The position numbers and the translations under genes are program-made. A model generated the notes under the pieces. That model made no database searches. It saw only the letters and a program-made list of their open reading frames with translations, and was not told the DNA's origin. A stretch of DNA of 12,107 nucleotides from Clostridium sp. CAG:628 (GTDB taxonomy: Bacteria; Bacillota_I; Bacilli_A; RF39; UBA660), in NCBI GenBank assembly GCA_000438415.1, contig FR902240.1, forward strand, positions 130,563-142,669, read 5' to 3'. Of the stretch, positions 1-6,478 are shown in pieces. Numbering within the stretch: position 1 is the first letter of the stretch; every line of letters starts with the position of its first letter.

Positions 1-194
1 TGACAAGAGTTGAAGTTAAGAATGGAAATGTAGAATATGCTTTAAAGAGATTTAAACTTAAAGTTCAAAGAAGTGGAGTCCCTTCTGAAATGAAAAAAAG
101 AAAAGAATATTCAAAACCTGGTGTTGTTAGAAGAGAAGCTAAAAAAGAAGCTATTAAGAATGCTAGAAGAAATAATAGAAAACATAATAACTAA
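1..194 (+). CDS. rpsU: 30S ribosomal protein S21, missing only the first base of its start codon
   Basis: The frame reads as a 64-residue S21 if the base before the window completes an ATG (positions 1-2 are TG). S21 is a small basic protein of the 30S subunit that lies near the anti-Shine-Dalgarno end of 16S rRNA and helps translation initiation. Visible hallmarks are the N-terminal ALKRFK segment (residues 14-19), the KKRKEYSKPG stretch (32-41) and a strongly basic tail rich in Arg and Lys. The length is slightly above the B. subtilis protein. The stop TAA at 192-194 lies directly against the Shine-Dalgarno of yqeY, so the two are probably cotranscribed, as in B. subtilis. The promoter is outside the window. 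The identification is secure; only the first base of the start codon cannot be seen. Confidence 0.95.
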   Translation, partial: TRVEVKNGNVEYALKRFKLKVQRSGVPSEMKKRKEYSKPGVVRREAKKEAIKNARRNNRKHNN

Positions 195-199
195 GGAGG
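193..199 (+). promoter_or_regulatory. Shine-Dalgarno that sets the yqeY start
   Basis: AAGGAGG is a near-perfect ribosome binding site overlapping the rpsU stop codon. An ATG at 200 touches it with no spacer, so it cannot be used. The in-frame GTG at 209 lies 9 nt downstream, which is normal spacing. Confidence 0.8.
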
Positions 200-208
200 A
201 TGTATATT

Positions 209-655
209 GTGCTATATGATAAGATTAATAAAGATATGATGGTGGCAATGAAAAGTCATGATAAGGATACTTTGAGTACTATTAGACTTTTAAAAAGTGC
301 GATTGATTTACAAAAAATTAATAATAAGTTAGATAGTGTTACTGATGAATTAGTTATAGAAGTTGCTAGTAAGCAAGTTAAACAACATAAAGAGAGTATA
401 CTTGAATTTAGAAATGCTAATAGAAATGATTTAGCTGATAAATTAGAAAATGAAATTAAAATTATAAGTAATTATTTACCTGAACAATTAAGTAAAGAAG
501 AAATTGAAAAAGAAATAGATAGAATTTTTGATTTAGTTAAGCCTGAAAGTAAAAAAGATATGGGTAAAATAATGAAAGAAGCTAATATATCTTTAAAAGG
601 GAAAGCTGACTTTAAATTAGTTAGTGAAATAGTTAATAGTAAATTAGGTGCTTAG
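209..655 (+). CDS. yqeY: GatB/YqeY domain protein
   Basis: This is a 148-residue single-domain member of the GatB/YqeY family, related to the tail domain of the GatB subunit of the tRNA-dependent amidotransferase. Its exact role is not settled; the tail domain in GatB contacts tRNA. The family pattern is clear: an N-terminal helix with KINKDMMVAMKSHDKDTLSTI, the middle YLPEQLSKEEIEKEI, and the C-terminal MGKIMKEA...LKGKADFKLVSEIVNSKL. I place the start at the GTG at 209 rather than the upstream ATG at 200, because the Shine-Dalgarno ends at 199 and because 148 residues equals the B. subtilis length. The gene follows rpsU after 14 nt, the conserved Firmicutes order. Its stop codon sits in the loop of the terminator that follows. 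Confidence 0.92.
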   Translation: MLYDKINKDMMVAMKSHDKDTLSTIRLLKSAIDLQKINNKLDSVTDELVIEVASKQVKQHKESILEFRNANRNDLADKLENEIKIISNYLPEQLSKEEIEKEIDRIFDLVKPESKKDMGKIMKEANISLKGKADFKLVSEIVNSKLGA

Positions 656-666
656 GCATCTTTTTT
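646..666 (+). terminator. Intrinsic terminator of rpsU-yqeY
   Basis: AGGTGC (646-651) pairs with GCATCT (656-661) including one G-U pair. The loop is TTAG and the U-tract is about 6 nt. The yqeY stop TAG (653-655) is in the loop. Confidence 0.75.
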
Positions 667-681
667 AGTTATGGAAAGTAA

Positions 682-771
682 AATGATTTATATAAGTATG
701 TTTTTGATAATGGTTATGTAGTAGATAAATTGAGAAAGTTAAAACAATTGTTATTAGAACTAAAAAAATAA
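682..771 (+). pseudogene. Possible gene remnant with no start codon
   Basis: In one frame this stretch reads as 29 amphipathic, coding-like residues (N-DLYKYVFDNGYVVDKLRKL, then KQLLLELKK) before a stop. There is an in-frame stop just upstream at 679-681, no ATG/GTG start with a ribosome binding site, and no upstream promoter I can see. A hydrophilic, Lys-rich stretch continues in a different frame from about 778 (MEIDSDIKQENSKNDK), as would be left by a frameshift. A terminator-like hairpin closes the region at 843-874. I read this tentatively as the decayed tail of a gene once located between yqeY and the secreted-protein pair. It could equally be chance open frame in AT-rich DNA. I do not recognise a family. 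Confidence 0.2.
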
Positions 772-842
772 ACAAATATGGAAATTGATAGTGATATAAA
801 ACAAGAAAATAGTAAAAATGATAAAAGGTTAAACTTAAAAAT

Positions 843-874
843 GAAAAAGGCATGTGTAATGTTTTCTTTTTTTT
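843..874 (+). terminator. Weak terminator-like hairpin
   Basis: GAAAA (843-847) pairs with TTTTC (862-866). An AGG bulge follows on the 5' side, then CAT/ATG pairs around a GTGTA loop. Eight T residues follow. Nothing intact lies immediately upstream, so it may end a lost gene or back up the yqeY terminator. Confidence 0.35.
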
Positions 875-875
875 G

Positions 876-904
876 TTGAAAAAGATATTATTTTTTTGTA
901 TAAT
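876..904 (+). promoter_or_regulatory. Sigma-A-type promoter of the first secreted-protein gene
   Basis: TTGAAA (876-881), a 17-nt spacer and TATAAT (899-904). The spacing is optimal and the -10 is a perfect consensus. The start codon is at 928 with GAGGTG at 918-923 as ribosome binding site. Confidence 0.85.
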
Positions 905-927
905 TGTTTTTAGGATAGAGGTGTGTT

Positions 928-3147
928 ATGAAAAAGTTATGTGTTTTTATAATAAGTATGTTTTTTTGTTTAACTAGTTTATATGCTGCTAATCAAACTA
1001 ATGCAAATACAATTAAAGAGGATTTGAAGTGTTTTTATACTAGGCTTGATAAGGAAAATATATTTATTTTAGATACTGATAAATTTAAGTGTACAAATGG
1101 AGTTTGTGTTAGTAGTGACTTTAATAAGATAGGAATACTTAATACTAATGAGTATGAACGAGTAGGAGGTTCTACTTCATATTTAGTAAATAGACTACCT
1201 TTTGTTACTTTAGGAAATAATGGGTATGATGTTGTTACTTCTAATGAGATTAGACAAGGCGAAAGTGAAGGCGGATTAAGACCAGTACTTGTACTAGAAG
1301 AAGGCTTATATGTAATAGGTAGTGGTACTAAAAGAGATCCTTGGATACTTGTAGCAAGTGCAAATGGGGTTAACTTTATACCATATATAAATAATACTAG
1401 AGTGGATAATATTCCTAATAGTACTGATAAGTATTTATTTGTTAAGTATAATTGCTCAAAGAATGTTGAAACAAATTATGTTGGACCAGTATATGGTGAT
1501 ACTTTAAGTAACTTAGGTGCTAAAGCATATACTAAGAATGCAACATGTAATTTATATTATAAAGATGGATATAAGGTTACTTTTAAATATCCTGGAGGAA
1601 GTAGTAATTATACAAATATAGGTCCTAGTAAAAAAGGAAGTATTAGTAAACTTGAGATAAATGGTTATACTTGGGAAAATGCAAGTGTTAGTTGTAATAA
1701 TGGAGTTACTGCAAATATTGAAGATACTAAAATAACTGTTGATAATGTAACTAAAGATAGTGTTTGTACTGTAAACTTGAGTATGTTACCAACTGTAACA
1801 ATGACAGCAACTAATGGTAGTGTTGTTGCACCTGTTAGTAAGACACTTCCTCGTTTAGGAGATAATTTAACATTTACAGTAACAGCTAACTCATATTATC
1901 AAACAAGTGGTGCTACAGTTAGTTGTACAAAGGGTAGTACGATAAGTCTAAGTGGTAATACTGTAACAGTAAGCAATATAACTAAAAATGATACATGTAG
2001 AGTAAATATGGCACCACAAACATATAATGTAACACTTTCTGTAGTTAATGGAAGTGGTAATACTACTAAAGGAATAAAGTATGGAAGTACTGGAACATTT
2101 ACAGTAAGTGCATATAGTGATTATACAACAAGTGGTGCAATAGTAAGTTGTAATGGTGGAGCTAGTGGTTCAATAAGTGGTAACACAGTTACAATAAGAA
2201 GTGTTAATAAAGCACAAACATGTACAGTAACAATGGCTCTTGCAAAACCAATTGGTGAATATTGGATAGCAAATACAGATGGTTATATAAGAGAATATAC
2301 TAGTAGTGGAACATTAGTTAAAACTATGTATGGGTCATCATTATATTTACAATATGGAGCTTACTACTATATTGAAGCATATGGTGGTCAAGGAGATAGT
2401 TATGGATATTATTCAGGTGGCTCTGGTGGAAGAGCAACTGGATATGCAACATTTAGTGCAGGAACAACTCTTTATCTATACGCAGGTAGTCAAGGCGGAG
2501 GCGGACGAGGTGCTGCATATGGTGGTGCATCTAGTCGTGTAGTATATGGAAATACAAATATATTAATTGCTGCCGGTGGCGGAGGCGCTAGTAGTGATAG
2601 TTATGGTGGAGACGGCGGAAATGGTTATGGTTCTGGTGGAAGAGATGTAGGAGATGGATCAGGATCGAGTGGTTCATATGGTTCTGGTGGAGGAAGCTCT
2701 TGGGATTCAAGCCAATACGTATCTCAAACATGTTACGACTACTATTGCCCTTATGGAACTCTTAGAGGAACTAGATGTACTGGTAGCACATATAGTATAA
2801 GTGGAAGTTGTTCGTGTTATGTAGATGGAGGAAGAAGTTATGATATAGACTGTTCAACAAATGATTGTGATTATGGATACTCGAAAGACTACTGGCCAAA
2901 TGGTAACTGTCCGTCAGGTTCAACTTGGGCACATCCAGGCTATAGATCATATTCAGGTAGATGTTATTGGGATGGAGATTTTCAAGCAGATAGAGACTCT
3001 TATGATTGTGGTGGATACGAATCAGTTTCAGGATATCCTGGAAGTGGCGGAAGTAACTCATATAGTTCTTCATATATAAGTGGATATTCAAGTAGTAGTG
3101 GATACAATACTGGAAATGGATATATTAAGATTACTTTACAAAGTTAA
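928..3147 (+). CDS. Secreted modular protein with Cys-paired repeats and a glycine-rich, Cys-rich C-terminus
   Basis: This is a 739-residue exported protein. Residues 1-20 form a type I signal peptide (KK, hydrophobic core, cleavage near LYA-A). Residues 21-141 form a domain shared with the next gene, with C35, C55, C60 and ending GSGTKRDPWIL. It resembles the GVRP...GSGT.x.P domain common in surface proteins of gut Firmicutes. Then come about 75-residue beta-type repeats with Cys pairs C176/C207, C256/C280, C333/C357 and C408/C432; the last three pairs are exactly 24 apart. From about 443 the protein matches the pattern of the Pfam Gly_rich domain (EAYGGQGDS, AGTTLYLYAG, ILIAAGGGG, final GNGYIKI), interrupted at 602-694 by a segment with ten cysteines. 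I see no LPXTG, lipobox or C-terminal membrane anchor, so it is either released or held non-covalently. It has its own promoter and terminator. Domain reading is by eye; function is unknown. Confidence 0.85.
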   Translation: MKKLCVFIISMFFCLTSLYAANQTNANTIKEDLKCFYTRLDKENIFILDTDKFKCTNGVCVSSDFNKIGILNTNEYERVGGSTSYLVNRLPFVTLGNNGYDVVTSNEIRQGESEGGLRPVLVLEEGLYVIGSGTKRDPWILVASANGVNFIPYINNTRVDNIPNSTDKYLFVKYNCSKNVETNYVGPVYGDTLSNLGAKAYTKNATCNLYYKDGYKVTFKYPGGSSNYTNIGPSKKGSISKLEINGYTWENASVSCNNGVTANIEDTKITVDNVTKDSVCTVNLSMLPTVTMTATNGSVVAPVSKTLPRLGDNLTFTVTANSYYQTSGATVSCTKGSTISLSGNTVTVSNITKNDTCRVNMAPQTYNVTLSVVNGSGNTTKGIKYGSTGTFTVSAYSDYTTSGAIVSCNGGASGSISGNTVTIRSVNKAQTCTVTMALAKPIGEYWIANTDGYIREYTSSGTLVKTMYGSSLYLQYGAYYYIEAYGGQGDSYGYYSGGSGGRATGYATFSAGTTLYLYAGSQGGGGRGAAYGGASSRVVYGNTNILIAAGGGGASSDSYGGDGGNGYGSGGRDVGDGSGSSGSYGSGGGSSWDSSQYVSQTCYDYYCPYGTLRGTRCTGSTYSISGSCSCYVDGGRSYDIDCSTNDCDYGYSKDYWPNGNCPSGSTWAHPGYRSYSGRCYWDGDFQADRDSYDCGGYESVSGYPGSGGSNSYSSSYISGYSSSSGYNTGNGYIKITLQS

Positions 3148-3167
3148 GATGTTTTCTTAACTTTTTT
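3140..3167 (+). terminator. Intrinsic terminator after the first secreted-protein gene
   Basis: AAAGTTAAGA (3140-3149) pairs perfectly with TCTTAACTTT (3155-3164) around the loop TGTTT, followed by T residues. The stop TAA (3145-3147) is inside the 5' arm. Confidence 0.85.
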
Positions 3168-3168
3168 C

Positions 3169-3197
3169 TTGTATTTTTAATTCTTTCTTTGTATAAT
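3169..3197 (+). promoter_or_regulatory. Sigma-A-type promoter of the second secreted-protein gene
   Basis: TTGTAT (3169-3174), a 17-nt spacer and TATAAT (3192-3197), starting right after the preceding terminator. The ribosome binding site GAGGTG is at 3211-3216. The 18 nt ATAGAGGTGTGTTATGAA around the start are identical to those of the upstream paralogue. Confidence 0.8.
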
Positions 3198-3220
3198 TAT
3201 TTATATAATAGAGGTGTGTT

Positions 3221-5065
3221 ATGAAGAAAGTATGTCTATTTGTTTTAAGCATGTTTATTGGACTTAGTACTTTAAATGCAATTAATCAAACAACAGAAAG
3301 TACTATTGTAGAAGATTTGAAGTGTTTTTATACCAGACTAGATAAAGAAAGTTTGTATATTTTAGATACTAATAAATTTATGTGTAGTTCAAGTGGATGC
3401 ACAAGTAGTATTTTTGAGAAAGCAGGAATTATTAGTACATATGAATATAAAAATATTGGGGGAAATAGTTCTTATTTAGTAAGTCGTGAACCTTTTGTTA
3501 CTTTGAATAATACTGGTTACGACCTTGCTACTTCTACAGAAATAATTAATAATGAAGGAAATGGTGCATTAAAACCTAACATGTACTTAAAAGAGGATGT
3601 TAAAGTTCGTGGTAGTGGTACTAAAAGAGACCCATGGATACTCGTTCCACTTGTAAAGTCAGTAAATTTATATGCTAGCATTAATGGTGGTGAGTTAACT
3701 AGTGATTTTCCGAGTAATACTAGTACATACTTGTATGATGGCTATTATTGTGATAAAGATGTTAATATAAGTATTAGTGAAGACATATATAATGAAAATA
3801 TAGATAAAATTAATGTTAGTTCTATATATGAAAATAAGAAGTGTGTTTTTAAATATAAAAGTGGTTATAAAGTAACTTTAAAATTTACAAATAATATTAT
3901 AGAAGATAAATATATTGTAGTTGGATCTTCTTTAAGTAATAAAATAGAAAAACCTACTAATAGTGATTATACTTGGGAGGAAGCAGATATATCTTGTGAA
4001 GAAGGTATAAATGTAACTGTTGATGAGGAGTATATTAAAGCAACAGACATTAGAAAAGATGGAACTTGTACTATTACTTTAAAAGAATTACCTGTTATTG
4101 GACTTAGTGTTAAAAATGGTAGTATAAGTAATGGTGCTTCAAATAAAAGAGTTAGTTATATAGGAGAAGATATAACTTTTACAGTGACGCCTAACTCTGG
4201 GTATAAAATTGAAGGGTCGAGTATAACTTGTAATAATGGTAGTACACCAGTAATATCAGGTAATTTAGTTAAATTTAATAATGTTACTAAGAGTGATGTT
4301 TGCGTTCTTAATATGGCAGTAGATAAGTTAAGAGTTACATTAAATGTAGTTAATGGAAGTAGTGATGCAAGTTATAAAGAAACTAATTTAAATGGAAGTG
4401 TATCGTTTACTATAACACCAGGAAGTGAATATGACTTAACACTTACTAGTGATACTTGTAATGGAACATTTAGTGGTAATATTTATACAGTAAGTAATGT
4501 AACTAGTAATAAAACTTGTACTATTACTTTGAAACATAAAATATATACATGGGCAAAGTACAAATACGTTACAAAAACAATACCAGCACAGGCTACTACA
4601 GTGACTACTTCATTACCTGAGGGAACAATGATATTAGATGAAGAATATGATTCACAAGTTAATGTAACTGGATTTGTAGCGTTTGATAGTTTTACTGCTG
4701 GTACGGATGGTTACTTTACTATACCTAGTGATTATGAGGATTTTTCACCATACACTTATAAAGATGCTACAGAAACTGTTCCTAGAAGGTATTTTGCGAT
4801 TAGTAGTAATGGTAGGTGGATAACTGAAATATATTCAGGTACAACATTAGTTATAGATATGTATGAAGAATGTTGTAGGGCATGTGATTGTGATCATAAA
4901 TCGAGATTCTATTTAAAAGGAAGTCCTAAAAAATATACAATAAGTTATACTCCAGAAACAACAACAACTACTAAAGAGTTTGTGGAAAATGTAACTAGTG
5001 AAAATAAAAGTGCTTATCCAACTGATGGAGATATGAATGGATACTATTATAAACTAATTAGTTAA
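3221..5065 (+). CDS. Secreted modular protein, paralogue of the upstream gene with a different C-terminus
   Basis: This is a 614-residue exported protein. The first 141 residues align without a gap to the upstream paralogue, about 84 of 141 identical by eye, including C5, C35, C55, C60 and GSGTKRDPWIL at 131-141. Signal peptide cleavage is likely after LNA (18-20). The Cys-paired repeat section is also shared: C177/C208, C259/C283, C337/C361 and C413/C433, with gaps of 31, 24, 24 and 20. From about 441 to the end it is unrelated to its neighbour. That part is rich in Tyr and Thr, has a CCRACDC cluster (551-557) and a run of threonines at 580-584, and lacks any glycine-rich section. I see no sortase motif or membrane anchor. 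The C-terminal domain, which I do not recognise, is the likely variable effector or binding part on a common export and stalk module. It has its own promoter and terminator. Confidence 0.83.
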   Translation: MKKVCLFVLSMFIGLSTLNAINQTTESTIVEDLKCFYTRLDKESLYILDTNKFMCSSSGCTSSIFEKAGIISTYEYKNIGGNSSYLVSREPFVTLNNTGYDLATSTEIINNEGNGALKPNMYLKEDVKVRGSGTKRDPWILVPLVKSVNLYASINGGELTSDFPSNTSTYLYDGYYCDKDVNISISEDIYNENIDKINVSSIYENKKCVFKYKSGYKVTLKFTNNIIEDKYIVVGSSLSNKIEKPTNSDYTWEEADISCEEGINVTVDEEYIKATDIRKDGTCTITLKELPVIGLSVKNGSISNGASNKRVSYIGEDITFTVTPNSGYKIEGSSITCNNGSTPVISGNLVKFNNVTKSDVCVLNMAVDKLRVTLNVVNGSSDASYKETNLNGSVSFTITPGSEYDLTLTSDTCNGTFSGNIYTVSNVTSNKTCTITLKHKIYTWAKYKYVTKTIPAQATTVTTSLPEGTMILDEEYDSQVNVTGFVAFDSFTAGTDGYFTIPSDYEDFSPYTYKDATETVPRRYFAISSNGRWITEIYSGTTLVIDMYEECCRACDCDHKSRFYLKGSPKKYTISYTPETTTTTKEFVENVTSENKSAYPTDGDMNGYYYKLIS

Positions 5066-5092
5066 AGAATGCATGAAAAGTGCATTCTTTTT
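5064..5092 (+). terminator. Intrinsic terminator after the second secreted-protein gene
   Basis: AAAGAATGCA (5064-5073) pairs perfectly with TGCATTCTTT (5081-5090) around a 7-nt loop, followed by T residues. The stop TAA (5063-5065) overlaps the 5' arm. Confidence 0.88.
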
Positions 5093-5100
5093 CATATAAT
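5073..5100 (+). promoter_or_regulatory. Possible promoter of yqfC-yqfD
   Basis: TATAAT at 5095-5100 lies just after the terminator and just before yqfC. A sigma-A reading needs the weak ATGAAA (5073-5078) with a 16-nt spacer. An alternative is a sporulation sigma-E type -10: CATATAAT (5093-5100) differs by one base from CATACAAT. The B. subtilis yqfC-yqfD pair is under sigma-E, but I cannot find a convincing -35 of that class. Confidence 0.35.
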
Positions 5101-5104
5101 TAAT

Positions 5105-5110
5105 AGGTGA
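5105..5110 (+). promoter_or_regulatory. Shine-Dalgarno that sets the yqfC start
   Basis: AGGTGA is 5 nt before the ATG at 5116. The in-frame GTG at 5107 is part of this element and so is unlikely to be the start. Confidence 0.7.
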
Positions 5111-5115
5111 GTAAT

Positions 5116-5355
5116 ATGTTTAGAAACTTAAATAGCTTTTTAAATAATGAAACTTATAAAGTTAGTTTACTTCCAAATAAAGTACATATATTAAACTATA
5201 AAAGTATTATAGATATAAATAGTAATTCTGTTATAATTAAGTTAGATAATAATTTATGTAAAATATATGGTAGTGATATAAAATTAGTTAAACTTGATAA
5301 GAAAGAATTACTTATAAGTGGGATATTTGAAAGGATAAATATAAATGAAAAATAA
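5116..5355 (+). CDS. yqfC: YabP/YqfC-family sporulation protein
   Basis: This is a 79-residue protein of the YabP/YqfC family. Members are made in the mother cell during sporulation in Bacillus. The family core is visible: HILNYKSIIDINSNSVIIKL (residues 24-43), then LCKIYGSDIKLVKLDKKELLISG (47-69), an alternating beta pattern. It has no signal peptide or membrane segment. I prefer the ATG at 5116 to the GTG at 5107, which lies inside the ribosome binding site. The identification rests partly on context: the following gene is yqfD, its partner in Firmicutes, and the two overlap by 11 nt, implying translational coupling. It is somewhat shorter than the B. subtilis protein (about 93 residues). 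Confidence 0.85.
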   Translation: MFRNLNSFLNNETYKVSLLPNKVHILNYKSIIDINSNSVIIKLDNNLCKIYGSDIKLVKLDKKELLISGIFERININEK

Positions 5356-6475
5356 AGTGTTAGTAAGTGCTAAAGAAGAAGGTATTCTTAAAACACTTAT
5401 ATCTAATAATATTTATTTTAGTAATTATACTATTAAAGATAATAAAGTTATATTTATAATTAATTATGAGGACTTGGAGTTACTTTCAAAGTTAGCTAAT
5501 ATAAAGGTTATTAAATATTATGGATTAGTAGGAATAAAAAAATTTTTAAAAAAGCATTATATATTATTAACTAGTTTTATATTATCTTATTTAATTATTA
5601 TTATACTTAGTAATGTAATATTTAAAGTAGAAATAGTTACTAATAATCAGGTTTTAAAAGATAATATAACATATTATTTAAATTATTATGGTATTGTTAA
5701 ATATAAGTTTGTTAAAAGTAATAAGTATATAGAAAATGTTAAAGAAAAGATATTACTTGAAAATAAAGATACTATAGAATGGATATCTATTAATAGGGAA
5801 GGTGTTAAATATGTAGTTAATGTTACACCTAGAGTTATTAGTAACAGAGTTAGTATAGATAAACCGAGTAATATTGTTAGTAAGAAAGATGCTCTTATAA
5901 AATATTTAGTTGTTACTGGAGGAAGTAGTGTTAAAGAAGTAAATGATGTTGTTAAAAAAGGAGAAGTTATAATAAGTGGTGATGTTGTTAAATTTGATAA
6001 AGTAGTTGGTACTACTAGAAGTAAGGGGAAAGTGTTTGGAGAAGTATGGTATACTGTTAATATAAGTATTCCTTTTAAGCATGTTATATATGAAAAGACT
6101 GGAGAAACAATTAACCATATATATTTAGATATATTTGGTCATAAGTTTACTTTAGTAGGGCACTATATAACTAATAATTCTATTAATGAAGTAAGTGTAT
6201 TAGTAGATAAACCTTATTTGTTTTTTAAACTTATGAAAGAAAGTAAAGAGTTATATAATTATAAAGAAGTAAATTTGAATAGTGAAAGTGCTTTTAAAGA
6301 AGCTTTAGAGAGGGCGGACAAGAGTATTAGTAATAAACTAGACACTAATGAGTATATAATTGAAAGAAAAGTTTTGAAAAAAGATGTGTTTAGTAGTAAA
6401 ATAGATATAGAGTTGTTTTATAGGGTATATGAGAATATTGGTGAAGAAAAAGAGATAACTCTAGAAAGTGAGTAG
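5345..6475 (+). CDS. yqfD: Sporulation stage IV-type membrane protein YqfD
   Basis: This is a 376-residue member of the YqfD family (putative stage IV sporulation protein), close to the usual length of about 400. The N-terminal 65 residues are cytoplasmic, followed by one membrane segment at about 72-92 (YILLTSFILSYLIIIILSN) and a long extracytoplasmic region. The family signature is readable in IEWISINREGVKYVVNVTPR (144-163) and in a G-x-V/I repeat region (VKKGEVIISGDVVKF, about 203-217) that looks like the lipoyl/HlyD-like or POTRA-type folds expected here. It overlaps yqfC by 11 nt and is followed after 3 nt by a VanZ-family gene, so all three appear to be one transcript. Its presence argues that the lineage sporulates or recently did. 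The role of the protein is poorly known even in model species. Confidence 0.9.
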   Translation: MKNKVLVSAKEEGILKTLISNNIYFSNYTIKDNKVIFIINYEDLELLSKLANIKVIKYYGLVGIKKFLKKHYILLTSFILSYLIIIILSNVIFKVEIVTNNQVLKDNITYYLNYYGIVKYKFVKSNKYIENVKEKILLENKDTIEWISINREGVKYVVNVTPRVISNRVSIDKPSNIVSKKDALIKYLVVTGGSSVKEVNDVVKKGEVIISGDVVKFDKVVGTTRSKGKVFGEVWYTVNISIPFKHVIYEKTGETINHIYLDIFGHKFTLVGHYITNNSINEVSVLVDKPYLFFKLMKESKELYNYKEVNLNSESAFKEALERADKSISNKLDTNEYIIERKVLKKDVFSSKIDIELFYRVYENIGEEKEITLESE

Positions 6476-6478
6476 TTT

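Noticed and set aside
665..853. Minus-strand open frame of 62 residues
   Set aside because: It is made of Phe, Leu, Tyr and His with no ribosome binding site and no promoter, and it is antisense to a T-rich spacer. Open minus-strand frames are expected by chance in such AT-rich DNA.
778..879. Plus-strand frame of 33 residues (MEIDSDIKQENSKNDK...)
   Set aside because: It has no ribosome binding site, runs through the hairpin at 843-874 and ends in the -35 region of the next promoter. It is kept only as a possible part of a remnant.
928..990. Lipoprotein signal in the first secreted protein (Cys at residue 14)
   Set aside because: The Cys lies inside the hydrophobic core and is not preceded by a lipobox. 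A type I signal peptidase site near LYA fits better, and the paralogue has no Cys there.
2330..3091. Other frames inside the glycine-rich gene (plus 2330-2542 and 2861-3079, minus 2771-3091)
   Set aside because: They overlap a well supported gene with promoter, ribosome binding site, signal peptide and terminator. They are open because of its biased Gly, Ser and Tyr codons.
5906..6118. Minus-strand frame inside yqfD
   Set aside because: It is low-complexity (Ser, Asn, Tyr, Phe) and antisense to a clear family member.
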